64,000 nucleotides of DNA from Rothia endophytica (GTDB taxonomy: Bacteria > Actinomycetota > Actinomycetes > Actinomycetales > Micrococcaceae), in contig NZ_CAKMSJ010000001.1 of the NCBI RefSeq assembly GCF_928381505.1, forward strand, positions 62,001 through 126,000, written 5' to 3'. This document shows positions 36,704-44,738 of the stretch, one piece after another. The notes beneath the pieces were generated by a model. It was not told the DNA's origin. It was given only the letters and a program-made list of their open reading frames with translations, and did no database searches. Made by a program: the position numbers and the translations under genes. Position 1 is the first letter of the stretch; each line of letters starts with the position of its first letter.

Positions 36704-37999
36704 GTGACTATTTTTAGCCTCGTTGCATCGCACCGCACTGTAGACCTCACCACCATCGCTCATCTCAGCGATGGTGTTCAAGACCTCCCCTCCCACCTTG
36801 TCAGCAAAGGCGTTGAGGGCGAGGTGATTCTGTCTACCTGCAATCGCCTAGAAATCTACGTCGAACTGGCCAGCAAGCCCGGGGCCACCCAGCAGAATAT
36901 CCACAATGATGTGGCTCTCGCCTCTGAAAAGATTTTTGAAACGGTCTCAACGCGTTCTGGTCTCAGCTACGACATCGTTGAGAGCAGCTTTGATGTTTTT
37001 ATCAACTCGGACGCCGCCCACCACCTTTTCACGGTTGCCTCTGGGTTGGAGTCCGCGGTTGTGGGCGAGCGAGAAATCACCGGTCAGGTGCGCCGAGCGC
37101 TCTCCCTGGCGCAGGAGAAGGGGCGGGCTACCGGTAACCTGGTGCGACTTTTCGACCATGGAGCTGCCACGGCACGCAAGGTTGGGCAGCGCACCATGTT
37201 GGGTTCTCGCGGTCGCTCGATTGTTTCTGTTGCTCTAGATATTTCTGATGACATCACCGAGAAGACCTGGGCCACCCGCACAGCGCTGGTTTTTGGCACT
37301 GGCGCCTATGCCGGTGCGACTATTGCCGCACTTCACGAGCGGGGATGCACCGATATTTGGGTTTATTCCCGAAGTGATCGTGCAGCTTCTTTTGCGGACA
37401 AAAGAGGCGCTCAAGCAGTGCCCCACGGCAGCCTCTATTCCTCTATGGAAAAGGCCGACATCATCATTGGCTGCTCTGGTGCTTCCTCCCCCATGTTGCC
37501 GATTGAAATCCCCGAGGGTAAGCGCGTCATCCTTGATCTAGCCCTGTCTAGGGACTTCGCCCCCGAGGTGGCCGATTTACCCAATGTCGAACTCATTACC
37601 CTAGAGTCGGTACGCCTCGCCGCGCCGGAAGAAACCGTGGAGTCGGTGCATACTGCCCGCACAATTGTGGACGAAGAAGCTGCTGAATTCAGGGTCAAAG
37701 AGAAGGCTCGCAATGTGGATGCTGCTATTGTTGCTCTCAGACAGCACACCATGAGCGTTCTCGATGCAGAACTAGCTAAAGTGCGTCATCAATACGGTTG
37801 CACAGCAGCCACCGAAGAACTCGAATTTGCCATGCGCCGCATGGTTAAATCGCTTTTGCACACCCCCACCGTGCGAGCTAGGGAACTAGCCCGTGACGGC
37901 AGGATTGATGACTACGTATCTGCCCTCGAGGCACTATATGGCATTGAAGTGCAGGAACAAATCCAAAATCAGGCCCTTTCGCAAGATGACGCTTCATAA
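36704..37999 (+). CDS. hemA: glutamyl-tRNA reductase
   Basis: The 431-residue enzyme reduces Glu-tRNA(Glu) to glutamate-1-semialdehyde, the committed step. SLVASHRTVDL opens the core, STCNRLEIYVE contains the catalytic Cys (about residue 49), ASGLESAVVGEREITGQVRRAL and the NADPH-binding VFGTGAYAGATIA follow. The frame is open up to 36533, but the 57 extra residues resemble no HemA N terminus and the operator-like site falls inside them. GTG 36704 fits the family start (AAGAG upstream, or a leaderless start from TATTAT at 36688-36693). It diverges from hemE and precedes a TetR gene. Confidence 0.9.
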   Translation: MTIFSLVASHRTVDLTTIAHLSDGVQDLPSHLVSKGVEGEVILSTCNRLEIYVELASKPGATQQNIHNDVALASEKIFETVSTRSGLSYDIVESSFDVFINSDAAHHLFTVASGLESAVVGEREITGQVRRALSLAQEKGRATGNLVRLFDHGAATARKVGQRTMLGSRGRSIVSVALDISDDITEKTWATRTALVFGTGAYAGATIAALHERGCTDIWVYSRSDRAASFADKRGAQAVPHGSLYSSMEKADIIIGCSGASSPMLPIEIPEGKRVILDLALSRDFAPEVADLPNVELITLESVRLAAPEETVESVHTARTIVDEEAAEFRVKEKARNVDAAIVALRQHTMSVLDAELAKVRHQYGCTAATEELEFAMRRMVKSLLHTPTVRARELARDGRIDDYVSALEALYGIEVQEQIQNQALSQDDAS

Positions 38000-38076
38000 C
38001 CTGAAGCCGCACGCAGGGGCGAGATTCATGGCTTCGTTAGCAAGACCCCATCCCTACATCTAAGGTTTATCTCCAG

Positions 38077-38733
38077 ATGAGCTCTCACCTTGTAGTAGCA
38101 CCCAGTGCACCAGAAGGCTCCAACGATGCGTTTGTTGTGTCCCGCCTACCCAAGGATTTGCGGAGGCAGCAGCTCATCAATAACGCAGTACGGATTTTTG
38201 CTGCGCAAGGCTACCACCACACCACTATGGATCACATTGCTAACGCCTCAAATGTGAGCAAACCGGTGCTCTACCAGCATTTTGCGGGTAAACGTGATCT
38301 CTACCTGGCGGCGCTCGATGAAGAAATCAAGAATATGTTGAAGCTCATCATCGCGCCCCTGCATCAATCAGAGGTCAATAGGGAACGCGTCGAGGGGGTT
38401 ATCGGCGCTTTCTTTACCTATGCCCGCACTAACGTTGCCGGCTACCGCCTGATTTTTGCATCAGATATCCACAACGACTTTGCGGTGCTCGAACGCATCG
38501 AAAATTTGCATACCCTCATTGCAGAAAATATTGCCGGAATCTTAGCGCCCAATGCAGGCCTACCCTTTAAGGAAGCGATGCTGACTGCCCGCATGCTGAC
38601 CGGTATGGTACTTTCCTCAACACAGGTCGTGATCGGCAATGGCAGTTCCGATGAAGCTCTTGCGGCAGCCGAAAGGGCCACCTTCCGCCTTGCCTGGGGT
38701 GGCATTTCAATCATCGACGAGGACTGGGAATAA
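38077..38733 (+). CDS. TetR/AcrR family transcriptional regulator
   Basis: The 218-residue protein has a TetR-type helix-turn-helix (RRQQLINNAVRIFAAQGYHH followed by TMDHIANASNVSKPVLYQHF, about residues 28-68) and a helical ligand domain. It lies 77 bases after hemA and 132 bases before the DUF3107 gene, all on the plus strand. Its ligand and targets are not evident; control of the neighbouring haem genes is possible but not shown. The first 25 residues are an extension of uncertain role. Confidence 0.9.
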   Translation: MSSHLVVAPSAPEGSNDAFVVSRLPKDLRRQQLINNAVRIFAAQGYHHTTMDHIANASNVSKPVLYQHFAGKRDLYLAALDEEIKNMLKLIIAPLHQSEVNRERVEGVIGAFFTYARTNVAGYRLIFASDIHNDFAVLERIENLHTLIAENIAGILAPNAGLPFKEAMLTARMLTGMVLSSTQVVIGNGSSDEALAAAERATFRLAWGGISIIDEDWE

Positions 38734-38865
38734 ACAAGTCTAAAGACCTGTTTCGCCTGTTACGAACACAGGACGCCGAGGTGTCTGAGAACTAGTGCGC
38801 TCACGTACACTGGGGTAAAGCTTGGCACGGTTCCATCGTGCCCCACCGTATTGAGGGAGTTTCTC

Positions 38866-39099
38866 GTGGAAATCAAAATTGGCGTGCTGAATGTGCCCAC
38901 CCAGGTTGTTATCGACTCGGATGAAACCACTGCTGATATCAAGGCTAAAGTGGCAGACGCCTTGGCTCAGGGCAGCATTCTTGAACTGACTGACTCTAAG
39001 GGTGCAACTACCCTGGTACCAGCAGCTCAAATTGGCTTCGTTGAAATCGGCGCTGAGTCCAAGCGTCGCATTGGCTTCGGCATCGGCGTGGGCGAATAA
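38866..39099 (+). CDS. DUF3107 family protein
   Basis: The 77-residue protein begins VEIKIGVLNVPTQVVIDSDE and ends RRIGFGIGVGE, matching DUF3107, a small actinobacterial family often found beside a TetR gene and a DEAD-box helicase gene, as it is here. The GTG start has GAGGGAG 7 bases upstream, better than an earlier in-frame start at 38851. No function is established. A hairpin, GGCACG/CGTGCC, lies just upstream of the ribosome site. Confidence 0.85.
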   Translation: MEIKIGVLNVPTQVVIDSDETTADIKAKVADALAQGSILELTDSKGATTLVPAAQIGFVEIGAESKRRIGFGIGVGE

Positions 39100-39113
39100 C
39101 GCTGCCACGCTTC

Positions 39114-39155
39114 AGGGCAGGTGGGTGAGTCGTAGGCGACTCACCCACCTGCCCT
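39114..39155 (+). terminator. strong terminator after the DUF3107 gene
   Basis: A perfect 19-bp stem (AGGGCAGGTGGGTGAGTCG at 39114-39132 and its complement at 39137-39155) with a 4-nt loop is followed by GTTTTTATGTC TTTTT-like T tracts. It lies 15 bases after the stop codon. Confidence 0.92.
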
Positions 39156-39185
39156 GTTTTTATGTCTTTTTGTCGGTAGAATGAA

Positions 39186-39338
39186 AAAGTTATTTGGTTG
39201 CCCGGTCGTGAACCTCACCTATCAACACCTGAACAAAGTTCTCCCGCACCGTTTGTGCGGTCGATTGAACGAGACTAACCTGCGATCGGCTTCCCCACTG
39301 CCGCACTTCGCTGCGGCACCATCTAAGGAAAACGATTC
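39186..39338 (+). promoter_or_regulatory. structured 5' leader of the DEAD-box helicase gene
   Basis: The intergenic leader contains two stable hairpins, CCGCAC/GTGCGG at 39244-39260 and GCCGCA/TGCGGC around 39300-39316, before AAGGAA at 39326. Cold-shock-type helicase genes often have regulatory leaders; this one is only a candidate. Confidence 0.45.
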
Positions 39339-40949
39339 TTGACAGAAAATTTTGAAACGGTCACCACTGATAGTCGCACTTTTGCCGATTATGGCGTTCG
39401 TCAGGACATCAGCGATGCTTTGGCAGAAAAGGGTATCACCACGCCCTTCCCCATCCAGGCTCTGACCCTTCCCGTTGCTCTTTCGGGGCATGACATCATC
39501 GGCCAGGCTAAGACCGGTACCGGTAAGACTCTCGGCTTTGGCTTGCCCGCGATTCAGTCCGTGGTCGGGCGTGAGGACGAAGCGTGGGCGTCTTTGAATA
39601 CCCCAGGAGCACCACAGGCGCTCATTATCGTCCCTACCCGTGAACTTGCGATTCAGGTGGGCAACGACCTCTCCATCGCAGCGACTAAGCGCAACGCCCG
39701 CGTCGCCACCCTCTACGGTGGCCGCCCCTACGAAAGCCAGGTTAAAGAACTTGAAGCTGGTGTTGAGGTTATCGTGGGCACCCCTGGCCGTCTCATTGAC
39801 CTGCAGCGCCAGCACTTTTTAAACCTTTCTCAGGTCAAAATTGTGGTGCTGGATGAGGCCGACGAAATGCTAGACCTGGGCTTCTTACCCGATGTTGAAA
39901 AGCTGCTCTCGCTTATCCCTGAAAAGCGCCAGACCATGCTCTTCTCGGCTACCATGCCCGGTGCCGTGCTGACCATGGCCCGCCGCTACATGAGCCGTCC
40001 CATGCACATTCGTGCTGAAAGTGGCGAGGACGAAACCGCCACCAAGGCTTCTATCCGCCAGGTGATCTACCGCGCCCATCCCATGGACAAGGACGAGCTG
40101 GTTGGCCGCATTCTACGTGCCGAAGGCCGAGGGCGCACCATCATCTTCACCAAGACCAAGCGTAGCGCCGCCCGCCTTTCAGAGGAACTCATGGGGCGCG
40201 GGTTCGCAGCCGGCGCTATCCATGGTGACCTTAACCAGGGCGCCCGCGAACAAGCTCTGCGCGCCTTCCGCAACGGCAAGGTTGATATTTTGGTGGCAAC
40301 CGACGTGGCTGCACGCGGTATCGACGTTGAAGACGTCACTCACGTCATCAATTTCCAGTGCCCTGAAGACGAAAAGACCTACCTGCACCGTGTAGGCCGC
40401 ACCGGCCGTGCGAGCAACACGGGTACCGCCGTGACCCTGGTGGATTGGGAAGATGTACCCCGCTGGAAGCTTATTAATGCGGCTCTTGAGCTGGGCGTGG
40501 ACGACCCGGTAGAAACCTACTCATCGTCCCCCCACCTCTTCACTGACTTAGGCATCGAAAAGGGGACCAAGGGCAAGCTGCCTAAAAGCGAGCAGACTGC
40601 TGCTGGGCTGGATGCTGAAGAGGCAGAAGACTACGGGGACGGCCGCGAGCGCCGCAGCCCTCGTGGCGGTAACGACCGACGCGGTGGGAATGACCGCCGC
40701 CGCTCATCAAACCGCGACAGCAGCCGTAGCCGCGGTGACGGTCGTGGACGCCGCTCCGGTGGCCGTGAGCGCTCATCTGAGGGCGCAGAAGGTACAGAGC
40801 GCACCGGCGACAAGCCCCAGGGTGAGCGTCGCCGCCGCGCCCGTCAGGGCGAAGGCTCCGCTGAGCGCACACCCCGTGAGAAGAGCGTTGAAAAGAGCGG
40901 GGATGGCACACGCCGTCGTCGCCGCCGCACTCCCCGCGCAGAAAACTAA
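39339..40949 (+). CDS. DEAD-box ATP-dependent RNA helicase
   Basis: The 536-residue protein has all DEAD-box motifs: Q motif (TTPFPIQALT), GQAKTGTGKT, PTRELAIQV, TPGRLIDL, VLDEADEML, LFSATMPG, IFTKTKRSA, HVINFQCPEDEKTYLHRVGR and TGRAS (IV-VI). Residues about 425-536 are a basic, Arg/Gly/Ser-rich tail (for example RGGNDRRGGNDRRRSSN) that probably binds RNA. Family members unwind structured RNA in ribosome assembly or mRNA turnover, often in the cold. The start is TTG 39339 with AAGGAA upstream; a leaderless alternative is unlikely given the 239-base leader. Confidence 0.93.
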   Translation: MTENFETVTTDSRTFADYGVRQDISDALAEKGITTPFPIQALTLPVALSGHDIIGQAKTGTGKTLGFGLPAIQSVVGREDEAWASLNTPGAPQALIIVPTRELAIQVGNDLSIAATKRNARVATLYGGRPYESQVKELEAGVEVIVGTPGRLIDLQRQHFLNLSQVKIVVLDEADEMLDLGFLPDVEKLLSLIPEKRQTMLFSATMPGAVLTMARRYMSRPMHIRAESGEDETATKASIRQVIYRAHPMDKDELVGRILRAEGRGRTIIFTKTKRSAARLSEELMGRGFAAGAIHGDLNQGAREQALRAFRNGKVDILVATDVAARGIDVEDVTHVINFQCPEDEKTYLHRVGRTGRASNTGTAVTLVDWEDVPRWKLINAALELGVDDPVETYSSSPHLFTDLGIEKGTKGKLPKSEQTAAGLDAEEAEDYGDGRERRSPRGGNDRRGGNDRRRSSNRDSSRSRGDGRGRRSGGRERSSEGAEGTERTGDKPQGERRRRARQGEGSAERTPREKSVEKSGDGTRRRRRRTPRAEN

Positions 40950-40960
40950 AATAGTTTAAA

Positions 40961-41012
40961 AGCTATGGCCGGGTTGGAAAGAAATTTAATTCTTTTCAAC
41001 CCGGCCATAGCT
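40961..41012 (+). terminator. terminator of the DEAD-box helicase gene
   Basis: AGCTATGGCCGGGTTG at 40961-40976 pairs with CAACCCGGCCATAGCT at 40997-41012, and the stem continues inward through AAAGAA/TTCTTT with one wobble. CTTATT follows. It lies 12 bases after the stop codon. Confidence 0.85.
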
Positions 41013-41021
41013 CTTATTGGG

Positions 41022-41230
41022 ATACTAGCCTCATAGGAGAAGGTGGTACAGGCTCGCAGCGAAGCTGCTGGTTCGATGGAGCACACTTTTCGGAGCGCGA
41101 GGAAATAAATCCTGGTGCGAATCTGGTGAGCTTGCGAGCCAGCTAGCGAACCGGGCGAGAGGGTCGGCAGCGAGCGCGAGCCTGTACCACCTGAAAATAT
41201 TTAGGAATAGGCTTCTCCAAATAGGGCTAG
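41022..41230. repeat. large inverted-repeat element between convergent genes (element B)
   Basis: Core arms AGGTGGTACAGGCTCGC (41041-41057) and GCGAGCCTGTACCACCT (41176-41192) are perfectly complementary. Outer arms CTAGCC..AGGAGAAG (41025-41042) and CTTCTCC..GGGCTAG (41212-41230) extend it, the right one running into the guaB1 stop codon. The 118-nt interior includes AGCGAACCGGGCGAGA (41145-41160), which recurs in element D; the left boundary ATACTAGC is also shared with D. Confidence 0.75.
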
Positions 41231-42660
41231 CGGGTTTCGCGTGCCTGGCCTTCGGCGTAGCCGGCGGCGGACTGGATGCCCACGGTGGCGCGCTCAGCGA
41301 ATTCTGCGATGCTTGAGGCACCGGCGTAGGTGAAGGAGGATCGGACGCCGGAGATGATGGAGTCGATCTGGTCTTCAACGCCGCCCTTACCCTTGGGTAG
41401 GTAGATGCGGGCTGATGAGATGCCTTCTTCGAACATTTGGCGTCGGGCCTTCTCAAAGGCTTCGGTTTTGGCGTTGCGGTTGGTGACGGCACGGCGGGAT
41501 GCCATACCGAAGGATTCCTTATAAAGGCGGCCATCCGCGTCCTGCAAAACGTCACCGGGTGATTCGTAGGTGCCAGCGAACCAGGAGCCAATCATGACGT
41601 TGGAGGCACCTGCTGCTAGTGCGAGGGCTACGTCGCGGGGGTCTTTGACGCCGCCGTCAGCCCAGATGTGGACGCCCAGCTTTTTGGCTTCTGCTGCGCA
41701 TTCAAGCACGGCTGAAAATTGGGGGCGCCCCACGCCGGTTTGCATGCGAGTGGTGCACATAGCACCGGGACCAACGCCCACCTTGATGATGTCAGCGCCT
41801 GCTTCAGCGAGGTCACGAACACCAGCGGCGGTGACGACGTTGCCTGCGACGATAGGCACCTTCGGGTTGAGAGCCTTCACCTTTTTGAGGGCTTCGATCA
41901 TGCTTTCCTGGTGACCGTGGGCAGTGTCTACCACCAGCACGTCGGCACCGGCATCCAGAAGGGTGCGGGCGCGGCCTGCTACATCGCCGTTGATGCCGAT
42001 GGCGACACCAATGCGCAGGCGGCTCTGGTCATCGGTGGCCGGAGTGTAGAGGCTGGCGCGCAGGGCCGCCGCGCGGGTGAGAACGCCCACCAGATTACCT
42101 TCCACATCGACCACGGGCGCTACCTTACGGGAGTGCTGGTGCAGAATCTCGAAGGCTTCTTGGGGGCTAACAGTGTCTGGGAGGGTCAGTAACTCGGTGG
42201 ACATGACGTCCTCAACCTGGTCAAAGTTATCGCAACCGCGCAGATCCTTGGCGGTGACGACGCCAATGGGCTGGTCACCGTCCATGACGAAGGCAGCCCC
42301 GTGGGCGCGCTTGGGCAACAGGTGACGCACGTAGCCTGCGGTGTGGTGAGGCTTTACCGTGATGGGGGTTTCGAAGAGCAGGTGGGCATTCTTCACCCGA
42401 GCGATGGTCTCAGCCACGATGTCAGCGGGAACGTCCTGAGGGATGATGGCGATTCCACCGCGGCGGGCAACGGTTTCTGCCATGCGTCGGCCTGAAACAG
42501 CGGTCATGTTAGCAACGACCAGAGGGATGGTGGTGCCGGTACCGTCAGCGGTCGCAAGGTCAACGCCCATGCGGGAGCCTACAGACGAGCGGGAGGGCAC
42601 CATAAAAACGTCGTTGTAGGTCAGATCGGTGGAGGGAGTCATATCGTTCAGAAACTTCAT
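41227..42660 (-). CDS. guaB1: GuaB1-type IMP dehydrogenase/GMP reductase family protein
   Basis: The 477-residue TIM-barrel protein contains two CBS domains (about residues 95-200, with VMSTELLTLPDTVSP and RKVAPVVDVEGNLVGVLTR) and the family's Cys loop GVGPGAMCTTRMQTGVG (Cys near residue 305). ADGGVKDPRDVALALAAGAS and MIGSWFAGTYESPG complete the barrel. Mycobacterial GuaB1 has been shown to act as a GMP reductase rather than an IMP dehydrogenase. ATG 42660 is chosen because homologues begin MKFLND; upstream in-frame sequence to 42741 is not conserved-looking. Confidence 0.88.
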   Translation of the reverse strand: MKFLNDMTPSTDLTYNDVFMVPSRSSVGSRMGVDLATADGTGTTIPLVVANMTAVSGRRMAETVARRGGIAIIPQDVPADIVAETIARVKNAHLLFETPITVKPHHTAGYVRHLLPKRAHGAAFVMDGDQPIGVVTAKDLRGCDNFDQVEDVMSTELLTLPDTVSPQEAFEILHQHSRKVAPVVDVEGNLVGVLTRAAALRASLYTPATDDQSRLRIGVAIGINGDVAGRARTLLDAGADVLVVDTAHGHQESMIEALKKVKALNPKVPIVAGNVVTAAGVRDLAEAGADIIKVGVGPGAMCTTRMQTGVGRPQFSAVLECAAEAKKLGVHIWADGGVKDPRDVALALAAGASNVMIGSWFAGTYESPGDVLQDADGRLYKESFGMASRRAVTNRNAKTEAFEKARRQMFEEGISSARIYLPKGKGGVEDQIDSIISGVRSSFTYAGASSIAEFAERATVGIQSAAGYAEGQARETR

Positions 42661-42770
42661 GTAACCCAGCTTACGGGTAGAAGTAGGAGCGCGCACACTC
42701 CTCTTTCTTCTACTTAGCTCATAGCCAAATACTGATTTCACGTCGGGCTGGATGAGCCTGATGAAGGTGA

Positions 42771-42784
42771 TGGGGGCGCTCCAA
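42771..42784. promoter_or_regulatory. LacI/CebR-like operator 1 upstream of the alpha-glucosidase gene
   Basis: TGGGGGCGCTCCAA matches 12 of 14 bases of TGGGAGCGCTCCCA, the operator known for actinobacterial LacI-family sugar regulators such as CebR. It is 90 bases upstream of the gene. Confidence 0.5.
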
Positions 42785-42800
42785 AGTCGGGAATTTTTGC

Positions 42801-42814
42801 CAAGAGCGCTCCAG
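42801..42814. promoter_or_regulatory. LacI/CebR-like operator 2 upstream of the alpha-glucosidase gene
   Basis: CAAGAGCGCTCCAG has the GAGCGCTC palindrome at the same register and lies exactly 30 bases (about three helical turns) from the first site. It is weaker: 9 of 14 consensus bases match. Confidence 0.45.
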
Positions 42815-42873
42815 TGCGCAGACGGTTCTATAGGCTTAAACGTAAGCCGTCCCCTTACTGAAAGGCACTCACC

Positions 42874-44538
42874 GTGAGCACCCCCAAGAACCTACTGGTC
42901 CCCGCTGCTGATGATCCCAACTGGTGGCGTCAAGCCACCGTCTACCAAATTTATCCCCGCTCCTTTGCCGATGCCGATGGCAACTCCATCGGTGACCTAA
43001 AGGGCATCACCAGCCGGGTTCCCTACCTCAAAGAGTTGGGTGTGGACGCCGTCTGGCTCTCCCCCTTCTACCCCTCCCAGCTGGCAGATGGTGGCTACGA
43101 TGTGGACGACTTCCGCAATGTTGACCCTAAAATCGGCAGCCTGGAGGATTTTGATGAGATGTCTCGGGTTCTGCACGAGGCCGGTATCAAGCTCATTGTA
43201 GATGTAGTGCCCAACCACAGCTCAGACCAGCATGTCTGGTTCACAGCAGCTCTAGCGGCAGGCCCCGGTTCGCCGGAGCGCGAGCGCTACATCTTCCGCG
43301 ATGGCCTGGGTGAGAAGGGCGAGCTACCCCCCTCAGACTGGGAATCCATTTTTGGTGGCCCGGCCTGGGAACAGGTAGAGGACGGCCAGTGGTACCTGCA
43401 TATCTTTGCCAAGGAGCAGCCTGACCTCAACTGGCGCAACCCCGAGGTGCACCAAGACTTCCTGGACACCTTCCGATTCTGGGCAGACCGGGGTGTCGAC
43501 GGCTTCCGCATCGACGTCGCTCACGGCCTCGCTAAGGGTGACATGTGGGGCGATCTGCCCAGCGAAGAAGAGCTGCAGGAACTGCCCAAGGACGGAACTC
43601 ACCCCATCTGGGATCGAGACGAAGTCCACGAGATTTACCGTGAGTGGCGAACCGTTTTCAACGAGTACACCCCGCCGCGCACCGCCGTTGCTGAGGCTTG
43701 GGTGGAACGAGACCGCCGCCCCGCCTATGCCAGCCCCGAAGGTCTGGGCCAGGCCTTTAACTTTGACCTGCTCACCGCTCACTTTGATGCAGGCGAGTTC
43801 AAAAAGATCGTGACCGAGAACCTGGAACTGTCTGCTGAGTCCGGCTCATCAAGCACCTGGGTGCTCTCAAACCATGACGTGGTGCGCCACCCCAGCCGCT
43901 ACGGTCTGCCTTTTGTCGAGGGGAAGACCAATGAGAAGGTGGGCCACGAGTGGTTGCTAGCCGGTGGCCCCGAAAGCCGGCTGGACCGTGCCCTAGGTTT
44001 GGCGCGTGCTCGTGCAGCTACCCTCTTCGAGCTAGCTCTGCCGGGCTCAGCCTACCTCTACCAGGGTGAAGAGCTCGGGTTGCACGAGGTTGCCGATATC
44101 CCCGATGAGCAGCGCCAGGACCCCACCTTCTTCAACTCCCCCGGTGTCAACGTTGGCCGCGACGGCTGCCGAGTGCCCCTGCCCTGGAAGAGCCGCGGAA
44201 GCTCCTACGGCTTCGGCCCCGGCACTGCACACCTACCTCAGCCCACCTGGTTTGCTGACGTTGCAGTGAGCCTGCAGGACGCCGACCCCACCTCAACGCT
44301 CAACCTCTACCGGGCAGCGCTGGCAGCCCGCCGCAAGCTCCAGGGAGCTGAAGAACTAGAGTGGCTGGAAACAGACTCTGAGCAGGTACTAGCCTTCCGC
44401 CGCCCCTCAGGCTGGGTCAACGTCACCAACTTCGGTGACCAGCCCATTGAGCTTCCGGCAGGTCAGCTGGTCCTGGCCTCAGCGGAGCTAGTAAACGGCA
44501 AACTACCCGGCCCAGCCACCGCCTGGCTCCAGCAGTAA
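42874..44538 (+). CDS. glycoside hydrolase family 13 alpha-glucosidase
   Basis: The 554-residue cytoplasmic enzyme has the GH13 catalytic set: DVVPNHSSDQH (region I), GFRIDVAHG with the nucleophile Asp (II), AVAEAWVERD with the acid/base Glu (III) and SNHDVVRH (IV). WWRQATVYQIYPRSFAD at the N terminus is typical of oligo-1,6-glucosidase and alpha-glucosidase enzymes of the GH13_30-like group. It would release glucose from maltose, sucrose-like or isomalto-oligosaccharides. There is no transporter beside it. GTG 42874 follows GAAAGGCAC; two GAGCGCTC operators upstream suggest sugar control by a LacI-type protein encoded elsewhere. Confidence 0.9.
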   Translation: MSTPKNLLVPAADDPNWWRQATVYQIYPRSFADADGNSIGDLKGITSRVPYLKELGVDAVWLSPFYPSQLADGGYDVDDFRNVDPKIGSLEDFDEMSRVLHEAGIKLIVDVVPNHSSDQHVWFTAALAAGPGSPERERYIFRDGLGEKGELPPSDWESIFGGPAWEQVEDGQWYLHIFAKEQPDLNWRNPEVHQDFLDTFRFWADRGVDGFRIDVAHGLAKGDMWGDLPSEEELQELPKDGTHPIWDRDEVHEIYREWRTVFNEYTPPRTAVAEAWVERDRRPAYASPEGLGQAFNFDLLTAHFDAGEFKKIVTENLELSAESGSSSTWVLSNHDVVRHPSRYGLPFVEGKTNEKVGHEWLLAGGPESRLDRALGLARARAATLFELALPGSAYLYQGEELGLHEVADIPDEQRQDPTFFNSPGVNVGRDGCRVPLPWKSRGSSYGFGPGTAHLPQPTWFADVAVSLQDADPTSTLNLYRAALAARRKLQGAEELEWLETDSEQVLAFRRPSGWVNVTNFGDQPIELPAGQLVLASAELVNGKLPGPATAWLQQ

Positions 44539-44552
44539 GCAGAGAATCAGCG

Positions 44553-44677
44553 TCCCGCATAGGGACACGGCTCAGCGGCACACCTCCAGAGCCCTCAAGC
44601 TCAAACAGTTTCTCGCTTCGCTTCGAAAAACTCGCAGTCGGGGTCGAAGGTGTGCCGCTGAGCTTTGCCCTATGGGA
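44553..44677. repeat. large inverted-repeat element between convergent genes (element C)
   Basis: CTCAGCGGCACACCT (44571-44585) and AGGTGTGCCGCTGAG (44648-44662) form a perfect 15-bp stem, extended outward by CATAGGG/CCCTATG with small bulges. The 62-nt interior has TCTCGCTTCGCTTCG. Its left boundary TCCCGCATA (44553-44561) recurs at the left of element D. No long T run follows, and no coding frame is seen in 44539-44738. Confidence 0.7.
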
Positions 44678-44738
44678 TCAGACCCGAGCCGGAGGGCAGG
44701 GCCATCGTGCTCCCGCCTAACCGGCAAAAGGTAAGAGT

